NCBI RefSeq assembly: GCF_003001935.1
Contig: NZ_PVNG01000026.1
Location: forward strand, 62,001-126,000
From: Nonomuraea fuscirosea
GTDB taxonomy: Bacteria > Actinomycetota > Actinomycetes > Streptosporangiales > Streptosporangiaceae
DNA length: 64,000 nucleotides
Direction: 5' to 3'
Position 1 is the first letter of the stretch. The number at the start of each line of letters is the position of its first letter. The translations under genes were made by a program, and so were the position numbers. The notes below the pieces were generated by a model. That model searched no databases, had not been told where the DNA came from, and saw only the letters and a list, made by a program, of their open reading frames with translations. Positions 7,573 to 15,950 of the stretch are shown piece after piece.

Positions 7573-8862
7573 ATGAAGCTGAGAGTACGCATCGCGAGCG
7601 CGGTGATCGCCGCCGCGGCGCTCGTGACCGCCGGCCTGATCACCGCGACCCCGGCCGCGTCGGCCCAGCTCACGGAGGTGACCGGCTTCGGCGCCAACCC
7701 CACGGGCCTGCGCATGCACCTGTACGTCCCCGACGGCGTCCCCGCCCGCCCCGCGCTGCTGGTGGCCGTCCACTACTGCACCGGCTCCGGCCCCGCCTTC
7801 TACTCGGGCACGGAGTTCGCCTCGCTCGCCGACCGGCACAAGTTCGTCGTCATCTACCCGTCCGCGACCCGGAGCGGCTCCTGCTTCGACGTCTCCTCGC
7901 CGCAGGCGCTGCGGCACGACGGCGGCAGCGACCCGGTGGGGATCGTCTCCATGGTCAGGTACGTGCAGGAGCGCTACAACGCCGACCCCGCCCGCACGTT
8001 CGTGACCGGGGCCTCCTCCGGAGGCATGATGACCAACGTCCTGGTGGGCGCCTACCCCGACGTGTTCAAGGCCGGGGCGGCGTTCATGGGCGTGCCCTTC
8101 GCCTGCTTCGCCACCACCGACGGCTCCAGCTGGAACAGCGCCTGCGCGAACGGCCAGATCGTCAGGACGCCGCAGCAGTGGGGCGACCTCGTACGAGCGG
8201 CGTACCCCGGCTACGGCGGCGCCCGCCCACGCATGCAGATCTGGCACGGCACCGAGGACGCCACGCTGCGCTACCCGAACTTCCAGGAGCAGATCAAGCA
8301 GTGGACGAACGTCCACGGCGTGAGCCAGACCCCCGGCCTCAGCGACCAGCCGCGGGCCGGCTGGGCCAGGACCCGCTACGGCGGCACGGGGACGATGGCC
8401 CCGGTCGAGGCGATCAGCCTGGCGGGCGTGGGGCACAGCCTGCCGCAGGGCGGTATGGCCGCCGCGGTCATCGACTTCTTCGGCCTGTCGGACGGCGGCT
8501 CCGACCCCACCACGTCACCGACCGTCACGCCGACGCAGCCGGTGGGACAGTGCGCGGTCACGTACACGATGAACACCTGGAACACCGGCTTCACCGCCGA
8601 GGTCAAGATCGTGAACACCGGCACGGCCCCGCTCTCCTCGTGGAACCTGGCCTTCACCCTGCCGGCCGGCCAGACCGTCACCTCGGCCTGGAACGCCACG
8701 CTGTCACCGTCCAGCGGCCAGGTGACGGCGCGCAACGCCCCCTACAACGGCTCCGTCGCGCCGGGAGCGGCGGCCTCGTTCGGCTTCCAGGCCACCCACG
8801 GCGGCGGCACCGGCAAGCCGGCCGCCTTCGCCCTGAACGGCACCGCCTGCACCACGACCTGA
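7573..8862 (+). CDS. Secreted CE1/PHB-depolymerase-type esterase with C-terminal CBM2
   Basis: The 429-residue protein has a Sec signal peptide (about 1-31, ending TPAASA), an esterase domain with HYCTGSG (oxyanion hole region) and GASSG (nucleophile Ser148 in GxSxG), a Thr/Pro linker near residue 320, and a C-terminal carbohydrate-binding module 2 beginning CAVTYTMNTWNTGF. This layout is typical of extracellular acetylxylan or feruloyl esterases that deacylate plant polysaccharide; the closely related PHB depolymerases seldom carry CBM2. ATG at 7573 is chosen because the signal peptide starts there, after GAGAGGACCTCG; the longer frame adds an unlikely leader. Upstream xylan-type operators support a xylan-linked role. 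Confidence 0.88.
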   Translation: MKLRVRIASAVIAAAALVTAGLITATPAASAQLTEVTGFGANPTGLRMHLYVPDGVPARPALLVAVHYCTGSGPAFYSGTEFASLADRHKFVVIYPSATRSGSCFDVSSPQALRHDGGSDPVGIVSMVRYVQERYNADPARTFVTGASSGGMMTNVLVGAYPDVFKAGAAFMGVPFACFATTDGSSWNSACANGQIVRTPQQWGDLVRAAYPGYGGARPRMQIWHGTEDATLRYPNFQEQIKQWTNVHGVSQTPGLSDQPRAGWARTRYGGTGTMAPVEAISLAGVGHSLPQGGMAAAVIDFFGLSDGGSDPTTSPTVTPTQPVGQCAVTYTMNTWNTGFTAEVKIVNTGTAPLSSWNLAFTLPAGQTVTSAWNATLSPSSGQVTARNAPYNGSVAPGAAASFGFQATHGGGTGKPAAFALNGTACTTT

Positions 8863-8867
8863 CCGCA

Positions 8868-8899
8868 CGCGGCCCGGCGCCGTCACCCGCCGGGCCGCG
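8868..8899 (+). terminator. Strong stem-loop after the esterase gene
   Basis: CGCGGCCCGGCG (8868-8879) pairs perfectly with CGCCGGGCCGCG (8888-8899), a 12-bp stem with an 8-base loop starting 6 bases after the stop codon. Confidence 0.75.
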
Positions 8900-8999
8900 T
8901 CCGGAAACGGCCTCACCTTTCCCCGTCCTCAAGCTTGCCCCGATGCCGAGGGTAGTCATACGGTCACTTTAGGGAGCGGGGAAAGACGAAGGAGAGCCC

Positions 9000-9149
9000 G
9001 TGGGCCGACACGCGAAGCCGGGCAAGACCAAAGACCAGCCGCAGGAGCCCGCCGAGGACTCCGCCCAGGACGACGATCATCCCGGCAGAGGGCGGCACGC
9101 CAGGGACCACACGCTCCGCACCGCCGCCCCGCCGGCCGAGAACGGCTGA
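9000..9149 (+). CDS. Small charged protein, 49 residues, unknown
   Basis: A GTG codon at 9000, preceded by GAAGGAG at the right distance, opens a 49-residue frame beginning MGRHAKPGKTKDQ and ending PPAENG. The composition is strongly hydrophilic, rich in Asp, Glu, Gln, Arg and His, with no hydrophobic core or membrane segment, so it would be disordered. MGRH(S/A)KP starts are common in short actinobacterial proteins of unknown role. It lies in its own space between the esterase terminator and a convergent secreted protein. It could be a real small protein or chance; the ribosome-binding site is the main support. Confidence 0.45.
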   Translation: MGRHAKPGKTKDQPQEPAEDSAQDDDHPGRGRHARDHTLRTAAPPAENG

Positions 9150-9178
9150 ACCGCCGGGGCGGTGGCACCGTCCCCGCG

Positions 9179-9412
9179 TCAGCAGGGGCTCTCGTAGAAG
9201 TCCTGGTAGCCGCTGCGGACGCCCCACATGTCCACCGACCCGTCGCAGCCCTCGTACTTCTCCCCGACCACGGTGGTGCGGGTGGAGTCGCTGTAGAAGA
9301 CGGTGGCACAGGCGTGGTTGTGCTTGCAGGCGCGGGCGTCGGCGGGACCTGTGGTGACGACGGTGACGGCGGCCACGGCGAGGACGGTGGCGGGCAGGAG
9401 GCGGCGGATCAT
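9179..9412 (-). CDS. Small secreted cysteine-containing protein (DUF6289-like)
   Basis: The 77-residue protein starts with a signal peptide (MIRRLLPATVLAVAAVTVVTTGPADA) followed by a 50-residue mature part with four cysteines (ACKHNHAC, GCDG, ESPC), probably two disulfides. The pattern YYSD/FYSDxxxTxVVGxK...C.G...WG resembles the DUF6289 family of short actinobacterial exported peptides as I remember it; function is unknown. ATG at 9412 follows CGGAGGAACC. It is transcribed toward the 49-residue gene, and its 5' side is followed by a 110-base gap before the large secreted protein. Confidence 0.75.
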   Translation of the reverse strand: MIRRLLPATVLAVAAVTVVTTGPADARACKHNHACATVFYSDSTRTTVVGEKYEGCDGSVDMWGVRSGYQDFYESPC

Positions 9413-9520
9413 GGGTTCCTCCGGAGGGGGGTGAGGAGCGTTGCCCCGATCGTCTGCTCCCGCGGCCGATCGATCAAGAGCCGTGCGAGGGGCCTGGCCG
9501 GGCCAGGCCCCTCGCGCGGA

Positions 9521-12500
9521 TCAGGAGGTGACGGGTTCGATCCACACGTTGCGGAAGCGCGGGTTCTCCCCCGGGTCGCCGTGGTCCTGGAGGCGGATGC
9601 CGGCCGACGCCGCGTTCTCCGGGATGCTGTCGCCGGTGCCGCCGTCGACGGCGACGTCGTCGTGCACCACCGTCCCGTTCCAGACGACCGTCACCCTGGC
9701 GTCGTCGACCTTGACGCCCGCGCTGGTGAACCGGGCCGCGCGGAAGGTGATGTCGTACGTCTGCCAGGTGCCCGGCGCGGTGGCCATGTTGCGGTCGGGC
9801 GCGCGCTTGGAGTAGATCGAGCCCGCCTCGTCGGCCGCCGGCGTGGTGTCACCGTGCGACTCCAGTACCTGGACCTCGTAGCGTTCCTGCAGGAAGACGC
9901 CGCTGTTGCCGCGTTGCTGGCCGGTCACCTCGGGCGGGTAGTCCGGCTCGTACCACTCGGCGTGCAGGGTGAAGTCGCCGAACGTGCGCCGGGTGCGGAT
10001 GTCGCCGCCGTACGACTCCATCGAGCCGTTCGCGACCGGCCACGCCGCCGCCCCGCCGGCCCGTCTCTCCCACGCCGCCAGGCTGGAGCCGTCGAACAGG
10101 GTGATGCGCTCCCCCTTCGACACCGTGAGGTGGTCGAGCCCGACGTCGCCTCCGTCGCCCGAGTCGTAGCGGTAGACGACGGTGTTCGTCCCGCGCTTCA
10201 GCGGCAGCGCCTCGGTCTGCACCTCCCAGGCGTCCCGGCCGCCGGTGGCCGCCAGCCGTACCTGCCTGATCTTCTTGCCGTTGACGTGCACGCTCACCGA
10301 CGTGCCCGCCTCGGCCGCGTAACGCAGGCCGGCGTTGTACGTGCCGGCCGAGCCGGTCCGGACGGAGAACGACGTGCTCGCGCCCTGCCTGGTGTACCCG
10401 TCCACGAAGCCCGTGCCGGTGAAGCCCTGGTGGGCGGTGCTGACCGCGGCGCCGCCGCGCAGCGTGGCCCGCTCCGCCTCCAGCACCGGACTCGCGGCCA
10501 CGGTGATCGCGTCCAGGTTGACGTTGCCCGTGTCGCCGCTGTCGTAGCGGTAGGCGACGGTGTTGACGCCCGCCTTCAGCACCAGCGGCTCGACCCGGGT
10601 GGCCCACAGGTCCCACGTGCCCGTTGACGGCAGCGCCACCTGCCTGACCTTGGCGCCGTTGACGTACACGCTCAGCGACTTGGTGCCGGGCGCGGGGTCG
10701 GGGCCGTTGGAGTAACGCAGGCCCACGGGGTACGTGCCGGCCTGCTCCACCTGTACGGCGAACCGCGTCGTGGCGCCCGCGTTCCAGTAACCGTCCACGA
10801 AACCGGACCCCGAGTAGGTGGGGTGGTCGGTGTTCAGCTTCGCGCCGCCGCTCTGGGCCGCGCTCTCCGCCTCGTACACGGTGTCGCCCGCTGTGTCGCC
10901 GGTCTCGCCACCCGGCAGCGAGTTGAGCGTGTACCACGCCTCCGTGCTCCACAGCGGCTCCCCTGAGGCCGAGCTGAACGGGCGCGGCGAGCGCAGGTGC
11001 ACCACCCGCCCCGGCTTCAGGCCGGCCACCTTCAGCGTGACCTTGCGGCCGGACGCCTTCGCCGAGGTGACGGTCAGCGGCTCCTCGTCCACCTTCGGGC
11101 CGCCGTACGTGACGGCCGGGACGTAGCGCCACTGGGTGAGCTGGTAGCGGCCGGCCAGCGACGCGATCGTCTCCGCCGACAGCGGCTGGGTGTACTCCAG
11201 CTCGAAGCCGCCCTCGATCGCCCGCATCTTCAGGAAGTCGAACGCCTTCTCCTCGCCGGGCGTCAGCTTCTGCAGGCCGTAGGTGAGCTTGCCCGGCTGG
11301 CCCCAGTTGCCGCCCGCGCCGAGGCCGCCCGCGTAGATGGCGCCGTCGGGGCCCAGGCTGATCCGGTTGACGCCCGCCTCAAGGCCCTGGGTGAACCGGA
11401 ACACCGCGCCCTGGTAGGCGCCGTTCACCTTCTCCAGGTAGGCCCGCTGGATCCCGCCGTACGTGACGTCGCCGAAGAGCAGCTGCCCCGCGAACCTGCC
11501 CTGCTTCATCAGCAGCGGCGTGCTGGGCGAGTTGGCGATCTCGTTGTGCGGCAGCCACAACACCGGCGGGGTCACCACGCCGGCGTCGAACGGGCCCTCC
11601 GGCGTCGTGTAGTGGTTGAAGAAGCGGCCCTGCTCGATGTGCACCAGCTTCGAGGCCGGCAGCCAGCCGCCCTGGTTGTCCAGCACGAACAGGTCGTCGT
11701 CCGGCCCCCAGCCGATGCCGTTCGGCGTGCGCAGGCCGCCCGCGAGATACTCGACCTTCCCGGTCGCCTTGCTGACCTTGACGGTCACGCCCCGGTCGCG
11801 GGCCGGCTGCGGGACGGTGGTGGCGCCGCCGTAGTCGATGGCCACCGACAGGTTGAGGTAGAAGTGGCCGCCCCGGTAGAGCAGGCCGAAGGCGAACTCG
11901 TGGAAGTTGCCGCCGAAGGGCCAGGTCGCGACCGTTCTGAGGGAGTCGGTGACTTCGTCGCCGTTCGTGTCGTTCAGCTCCACCAGGCGGGACTTCTCCG
12001 ACACGTACAGCTTGCCGTCCACGTACGCGATGCCCATGGGCTCCTGCAGCCCTTCGGCGATCTTCTTGGCGGTCACCTTCGCCGGGGAGGTCGTGCCGGT
12101 CACGCCGCTCAGCAGGTGCACCTCACCGAGCCGGTTCTCCGAGCCGCCCCAGGTGGTGACCGCCAGCCGGCCGCCGGGCAGCCAGGCCATCGCGGTCACC
12201 TGCGGTTCGAACCCGGCCGGCCGCAGGTCGGTGAGGGTGTAGTCGGGGTGCACCGCCTGCAGCGGGAGGCCGTCGCCCGGGGAGTCGGCGCCGCTCTCGC
12301 ACTCCTTGCGGCCGGGGGAGGTCACCCGCACGACGTCCGCGTCCGTGCTCAGCGCCTCGGTCGGCACGAGCGTGAACGCCTGGGCGCCGGGCGGTTTCCA
12401 CTCCAGTCTGAGCTGCTGGCCGTACAGGTGCTCGAAGTGGTCGATGCGCAGCGCGTGGTACCCGGCGGTCAGCGTGATCGTGCCGTCCACCGCGATCGGC

Positions 12501-12871
12501 CCGTGCCGGCCGTCGTTGACGATCACGACGGTGTCGCCGATCCGCAGCCGGGAGCCGTCGTCGCTGATGAGCCGGAACTCGTAGGTGCCGGCCGCCGGGA
12601 CGGAGAGGTTGCCGGTGACCTCGGTGACGAACAGGTCGGTGAGGCCGAAGTCGGCGTCGGACGTCCAGTCGATGGCGGGCATCAGCTTGTCCACGTTGGG
12701 CGTCTGTCCCGGCTTGAGCGTGCACATCGTGGACAGCTCGACCTGGACGTCGTACGTGCGCAGGGTGACGCCCGGCACCTGCGGCGGCACGTCGGCGTGC
12801 GCGCGGGCGGGGACGGTCAGGAGAGAGAGTGCGATGATCAGCGACGCGGATAAGAGGGGTAATCTCCGCAT
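9521..12871 (-). CDS. Giant secreted multidomain protein: PA14, sorbosone-dehydrogenase-like propeller, two CBM35, DUF1080
   Basis: The 1116 residues read as a signal peptide (1-26), a PA14 beta-barrel (about 34-180, AAGTYEFRLISDDGSRLRIG), a beta-propeller of the glucose/sorbosone dehydrogenase or membrane-bound dehydrogenase type (about 215-560, NGIGWGPDDDLFVLDNQG), a linker, two CBM35-like modules (from about 667 and 794, each YEAES/LEAER...GFVDGY...VAYRYDSGD), and a C-terminal DUF1080 domain (about 920-1116, LFDGSSLAAWE...QERYEVQVL). DUF1080 is associated with 3-keto-glycoside hydrolysis or lyase activity. Together these suggest binding and processing of a polysaccharide outside the cell, possibly through a 3-keto intermediate. 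The propeller's cofactor use is uncertain. The start at 12871 opens the signal peptide. Confidence 0.88.
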   Translation of the reverse strand: MRRLPLLSASLIIALSLLTVPARAHADVPPQVPGVTLRTYDVQVELSTMCTLKPGQTPNVDKLMPAIDWTSDADFGLTDLFVTEVTGNLSVPAAGTYEFRLISDDGSRLRIGDTVVIVNDGRHGPIAVDGTITLTAGYHALRIDHFEHLYGQQLRLEWKPPGAQAFTLVPTEALSTDADVVRVTSPGRKECESGADSPGDGLPLQAVHPDYTLTDLRPAGFEPQVTAMAWLPGGRLAVTTWGGSENRLGEVHLLSGVTGTTSPAKVTAKKIAEGLQEPMGIAYVDGKLYVSEKSRLVELNDTNGDEVTDSLRTVATWPFGGNFHEFAFGLLYRGGHFYLNLSVAIDYGGATTVPQPARDRGVTVKVSKATGKVEYLAGGLRTPNGIGWGPDDDLFVLDNQGGWLPASKLVHIEQGRFFNHYTTPEGPFDAGVVTPPVLWLPHNEIANSPSTPLLMKQGRFAGQLLFGDVTYGGIQRAYLEKVNGAYQGAVFRFTQGLEAGVNRISLGPDGAIYAGGLGAGGNWGQPGKLTYGLQKLTPGEEKAFDFLKMRAIEGGFELEYTQPLSAETIASLAGRYQLTQWRYVPAVTYGGPKVDEEPLTVTSAKASGRKVTLKVAGLKPGRVVHLRSPRPFSSASGEPLWSTEAWYTLNSLPGGETGDTAGDTVYEAESAAQSGGAKLNTDHPTYSGSGFVDGYWNAGATTRFAVQVEQAGTYPVGLRYSNGPDPAPGTKSLSVYVNGAKVRQVALPSTGTWDLWATRVEPLVLKAGVNTVAYRYDSGDTGNVNLDAITVAASPVLEAERATLRGGAAVSTAHQGFTGTGFVDGYTRQGASTSFSVRTGSAGTYNAGLRYAAEAGTSVSVHVNGKKIRQVRLAATGGRDAWEVQTEALPLKRGTNTVVYRYDSGDGGDVGLDHLTVSKGERITLFDGSSLAAWERRAGGAAAWPVANGSMESYGGDIRTRRTFGDFTLHAEWYEPDYPPEVTGQQRGNSGVFLQERYEVQVLESHGDTTPAADEAGSIYSKRAPDRNMATAPGTWQTYDITFRAARFTSAGVKVDDARVTVVWNGTVVHDDVAVDGGTGDSIPENAASAGIRLQDHGDPGENPRFRNVWIEPVTS

Positions 12872-13001
12872 GACTTAGCCCATCTCGGTGCGGGCGCCCT
12901 GGTGCGGCGCGGGTGGGGGGTGCGGCATCGCCGGGCCGGCCGTCGGCGGATGCCGGGTCACATGAGTCGGAGAGCAAGGGGGTAACGCTGCTCTGCGCCG
13001 T

Positions 13002-13030
13002 AATATAAGGCGAAATTTCCGACTTGCCCA
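13002..13030 (-). promoter_or_regulatory. Promoter of the 1116-residue secreted protein with GAAATTTC in the spacer
   Basis: Minus strand TGGGCA (13030-13025), a 17-base spacer, TATATT (13007-13002), then about 125 bases of leader to the ATG. The spacer contains the 8-bp palindrome GAAATTTC (13012-13019), which lacks the central base of the CGAAA-N-TTTCG sites before the CE1 esterase. The rest of 12872-13154 shows no gene. Confidence 0.45.
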
Positions 13031-13154
13031 TACCCTTTCGCCGAAAATCGATGAAAGTCAGGACGCGCCAGGGCGGAAGGCGAGCAGCGGCAGCGAAGAG
13101 CGCCGGCGGAGAGCGCCGGCGCACGAAAGTACGCGCGGGCCCGCACAAAGCAGA

Positions 13155-13195
13155 CGGCGCGGCGGGCGGGGGCGAACCCCCTGCCTGCCGCGCCG
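13155..13195 (-). terminator. Stem-loop after the methyltransferase gene
   Basis: CGGCGCGGCGGGC with GGGG (13155-13173 region) folds back on CCCC and GCCTGCCGCGCCG up to 13195, around a CGAA tetraloop. It begins 12 bases past the stop codon of the leftward gene ending at 13207. Confidence 0.7.
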
Positions 13196-13206
13196 TGCCC
13201 GATCCG

Positions 13207-14466
13207 TCAGGGCCAGTCGATCGAAGGCCGCAGCGGGACGCCGGAGCGCCCGTTCTGGTCGAGCTTGACGCCCAGCACCTGGTGCAGCTGGACCTTGTTG
13301 CGCTCGAAGCCGACGATGCAGCCGGCCATGTAGAGGGCCCACACGCGGGCCGTGCCCATGCCGACCTCCTGCACCGCGTCGTCCCAGTTGGCGTCGAGGT
13401 TGTCGCACCAGTGCCGCAGCGTCCTGGCGTAGTGCTCGCGCAGGTTCTCCTCGTGGCGGATCTCGAAGCCGAGGTCCTCCATCTGCCTGATCAGGTAACC
13501 CACCGACTCGAGCTCCCCGTCGGGGAAGACGTAGCGGTTGATGAAGCCGCCCTTGTTGAACGTCTTCTCCTTGCCCGTCGGGCGGGTGATGCAGTGGTTG
13601 AGCAGGCGGCCGCCGGTCTTGAGCTTGCCGTACAGGAACTCGAAGTACGACGGCAGGTTGTCCTTGCCGATGTGCTCGGTCAGGCCGATGGAGCTGACCG
13701 CGTCGAAGCCGCTCTCCTGGACGTCGCGGTAGTCCATGAACCGGACCTCCGCCAGGTCCTGCAGGCCCGCGTCGGCGATGGCCTTCTGCGCCCACTCCGC
13801 CTGCTGACGGCTCAGGGTGACGCCGAGGGCCTTGACGCCGTAGTGCTGCGCCGCGTGCATGACCATGCCGCCCCAGCCGCAGCCCACGTCGAGCAGGCGC
13901 ATGCCGGGCTCCAGGCCGAGCTTGCGCGCCACCAGGTCGAACTTGGCGAACTGGGCCTCTTCCAGGGTGGCGTCCTCGCCCGGGTAGCAGGCGCACGTGT
14001 AGGCCATCGACGGGCCGAGCACCCACCGGTAGAAGCGGTTGGAGACGTCGTAGTGGTGGTGGATGGCCTCGGCGTCGCGCTGCTTGGCGTGCCTGGAGCC
14101 CAGCCGGGCCAGCGCGCTCTGGCGCATCTCCTGCGGGGGCGGCGGCACGCGCATGAGCAGCGGCTTGACGCCGAGCGCACGGACCGCGGCCACCTTCTCG
14201 GAGGTGGTCAGGTCGTTGGTGGTGATGTTCCACATGCGGTCCAGCAGCGTGTACAGGTCGCCCTGGACGTCGAGGTGGCCGGACACGTAAGCCCTGGCCA
14301 GGCCGAGCTCACCCGGTGCGTGGGCCAGGTAGGCCACCGCTATCGGGGACTTGACCTCGATCCCCAGGTCGGCGCCGTCCGGCCCCGCCTTGCTCCCGTC
14401 GTAGGCCGTGAACGCGATGTTCGCGTCGCGGCCGACGATCTTTTCAAAGATGGATGCCAGAGCCAT
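13207..14466 (-). CDS. bfaB: SAM-dependent fatty-acid methyltransferase (cyclopropane synthase family, BfaB-like)
   Basis: The 419-residue protein is a cyclopropane/mycolic-acid-synthase-type methyltransferase: YDVSNRFYRWVLG substrate region, the SAM-binding LLDVGCGWGG (about 189-198), and a C-terminal catalytic domain with TEHIGKDNLPSYF. Start ATG 14466 (MALASIFEKI) is fixed by GGGGAAGG inside the 3' end of the upstream gene; longer frames are antisense to that gene. Paired with an FAD oxidoreductase 4 bases upstream, it matches the BfaA/BfaB (TmsA/TmsB) pair that converts oleoyl phospholipid to 10-methylene and then 10-methyl stearoyl (tuberculostearic) lipids. The methyltransferase performs the first step. 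A simple cyclopropane synthase is the alternative, but the partner gene argues against it. Confidence 0.85.
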   Translation of the reverse strand: MALASIFEKIVGRDANIAFTAYDGSKAGPDGADLGIEVKSPIAVAYLAHAPGELGLARAYVSGHLDVQGDLYTLLDRMWNITTNDLTTSEKVAAVRALGVKPLLMRVPPPPQEMRQSALARLGSRHAKQRDAEAIHHHYDVSNRFYRWVLGPSMAYTCACYPGEDATLEEAQFAKFDLVARKLGLEPGMRLLDVGCGWGGMVMHAAQHYGVKALGVTLSRQQAEWAQKAIADAGLQDLAEVRFMDYRDVQESGFDAVSSIGLTEHIGKDNLPSYFEFLYGKLKTGGRLLNHCITRPTGKEKTFNKGGFINRYVFPDGELESVGYLIRQMEDLGFEIRHEENLREHYARTLRHWCDNLDANWDDAVQEVGMGTARVWALYMAGCIVGFERNKVQLHQVLGVKLDQNGRSGVPLRPSIDWP

Positions 14467-14470
14467 CTGC

Positions 14471-15832
14471 TCACCTTCCCCGTACACACTTTTCGTACAG
14501 GTCCAGCAGGCGACCATTCGGGTCGTAATCCCGCTTGACCGGCCAATAGGCGTCGCCGTTGTACAGCTGCCAGAACCGCTCACGGGCGTAGAACGAGGTC
14601 GAGTAGAGCGACTTGTGGCCGTCGAGCTCGTGCACGGAGTGCTCGATCAGCCGGTTGTAATACCCGTCGAACTGCCCCCGTGGCAGCGGCACCATTCCCC
14701 AGAAACCGAAATTGACGTAGAGCTTGCCCGGCTCCAGCGGGTAGAGCGGCCACCGGGTGGCCGCCCGCAGCGGGCACATCCACACCGGGGTCATGCCCAC
14801 CTTGTCGTGGAAGAACTCCAGGAACTCCGCCCCGCGTTCGACCGGGACCTCCACGTCCTGGATCACCGACTCGCTCACCGGCAGGCCGCGCCACCGGTCG
14901 ACGCGGGCGGTCAGGCCGTGCTTGCGGTCGAGCGCCACCAGGCGGCGGTAGACGTCGGAGCGCATCCAGCGGCGCGGCATGAGCGAGCGCACCACCGGCT
15001 GCTGCACCCCGAACGCGCGCGAGCACCAGAACCAGTCGGTGTCCCAGCGCCACAGGTAGTCGCGCACGGTCAGCCAGTCGCGGCTGCGCTGCCTGATCGA
15101 CTGGTAGTAGATCCGCATCCCGGTGTAGTCGGAGACGTAGGGGGCGCGGTCGGCGAAGCGGCCGAGCGTGATGTACATCTCGCCCGGCTCGAAGAAGACG
15201 CCGTCGATGAAGTCGACGCTCTCCCCGTCGTGGACCATGCTGTCGCTGATCTCCTGCATGGCCAGCATGCACTTGCCCGCGTCGGTGAACTTCAGGTGGG
15301 TCACGTGCACGTACGGCTGGACCTTGCGCAGTTTGATCCTGATCCGCAGCGCGTAGCCGAGCGTGCCGTAGGAGTTGGGGAACGCGCGGAACAGCTCGCG
15401 GTGCTCGTTGTCCGCCCGGGCCACCACCACGCGCCCGTCGCCGGTGAGGATCTCGAGCTCCTCCACCGACTCGTGCGGCAGCCCGTCCCTGAAGCTGGTG
15501 GACTCGATGCCGAGCCCGGTCACCGCGCCGCCCAGCGTGATCGTCTTGAGCTGCGGCACCACGTACGGCATGAGCCCGTGCGGCAGCGTGGCGTCCACCA
15601 GGTGCTCGTACGTGGTCATGCCCTGGACCTCGGCCGTCATGGTCTCAGGGTCGACGCTGATGACCTCGTCGAGGTCTCTCGCCGAGAGCTTGGCCGTCCT
15701 GCCGCCGTCGCGGAACCTGAACAGGTTGGACGTGGACTTGGCCAGGCGGGGCGCGGCGTCGCCGGGAATCTCGGCGTACGACTGCCGGATCTGCTCTACT
15801 GCCCGTCGGTGTGTCGACATCTTCGTCGTCAC
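14471..15832 (-). CDS. bfaA: FAD-binding oxidoreductase reducing 10-methylene fatty acids (BfaA-like)
   Basis: The 453-residue protein has an N-terminal FAD-binding PCMH-type domain (residues about 25-190, with TLGGAVTGLGIESTSFRDG) and a DHCR24-like C-terminal part (WFWCSRAFGVQQPVVRSLMPR, DVEVPVER). This combination is the family known from tuberculostearic acid synthesis, where it reduces the 10-methylene intermediate to the 10-methyl group using NADPH. GTG at 15832 is preferred because AAGGGGGT lies 6 bases upstream; an ATG 12 bases on is possible. Its stop codon is 4 bases before the methyltransferase ATG and carries that gene's ribosome-binding site, indicating translational coupling. 10-methyl fatty acids are typical of Nonomuraea and relatives. 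Confidence 0.87.
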   Translation of the reverse strand: MTTKMSTHRRAVEQIRQSYAEIPGDAAPRLAKSTSNLFRFRDGGRTAKLSARDLDEVISVDPETMTAEVQGMTTYEHLVDATLPHGLMPYVVPQLKTITLGGAVTGLGIESTSFRDGLPHESVEELEILTGDGRVVVARADNEHRELFRAFPNSYGTLGYALRIRIKLRKVQPYVHVTHLKFTDAGKCMLAMQEISDSMVHDGESVDFIDGVFFEPGEMYITLGRFADRAPYVSDYTGMRIYYQSIRQRSRDWLTVRDYLWRWDTDWFWCSRAFGVQQPVVRSLMPRRWMRSDVYRRLVALDRKHGLTARVDRWRGLPVSESVIQDVEVPVERGAEFLEFFHDKVGMTPVWMCPLRAATRWPLYPLEPGKLYVNFGFWGMVPLPRGQFDGYYNRLIEHSVHELDGHKSLYSTSFYARERFWQLYNGDAYWPVKRDYDPNGRLLDLYEKCVRGR

Positions 15833-15950
15833 GAGAGCACCCCCTTGAGCTGGTAGAGATCGTCCGTAAGACGGTATCTCCCAAGGCCGGATCGGACCAG
15901 ACCGGGGTCGTTAAAGACACGAAAACTGTTCATCGTGCCAGGTGAATCCC

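Noticed and set aside
9314..12853. Long open frames on the + strand across the 1116-residue gene
   Set aside because: They are GC-rich antisense shadows of a clearly coding minus strand with recognisable domains.
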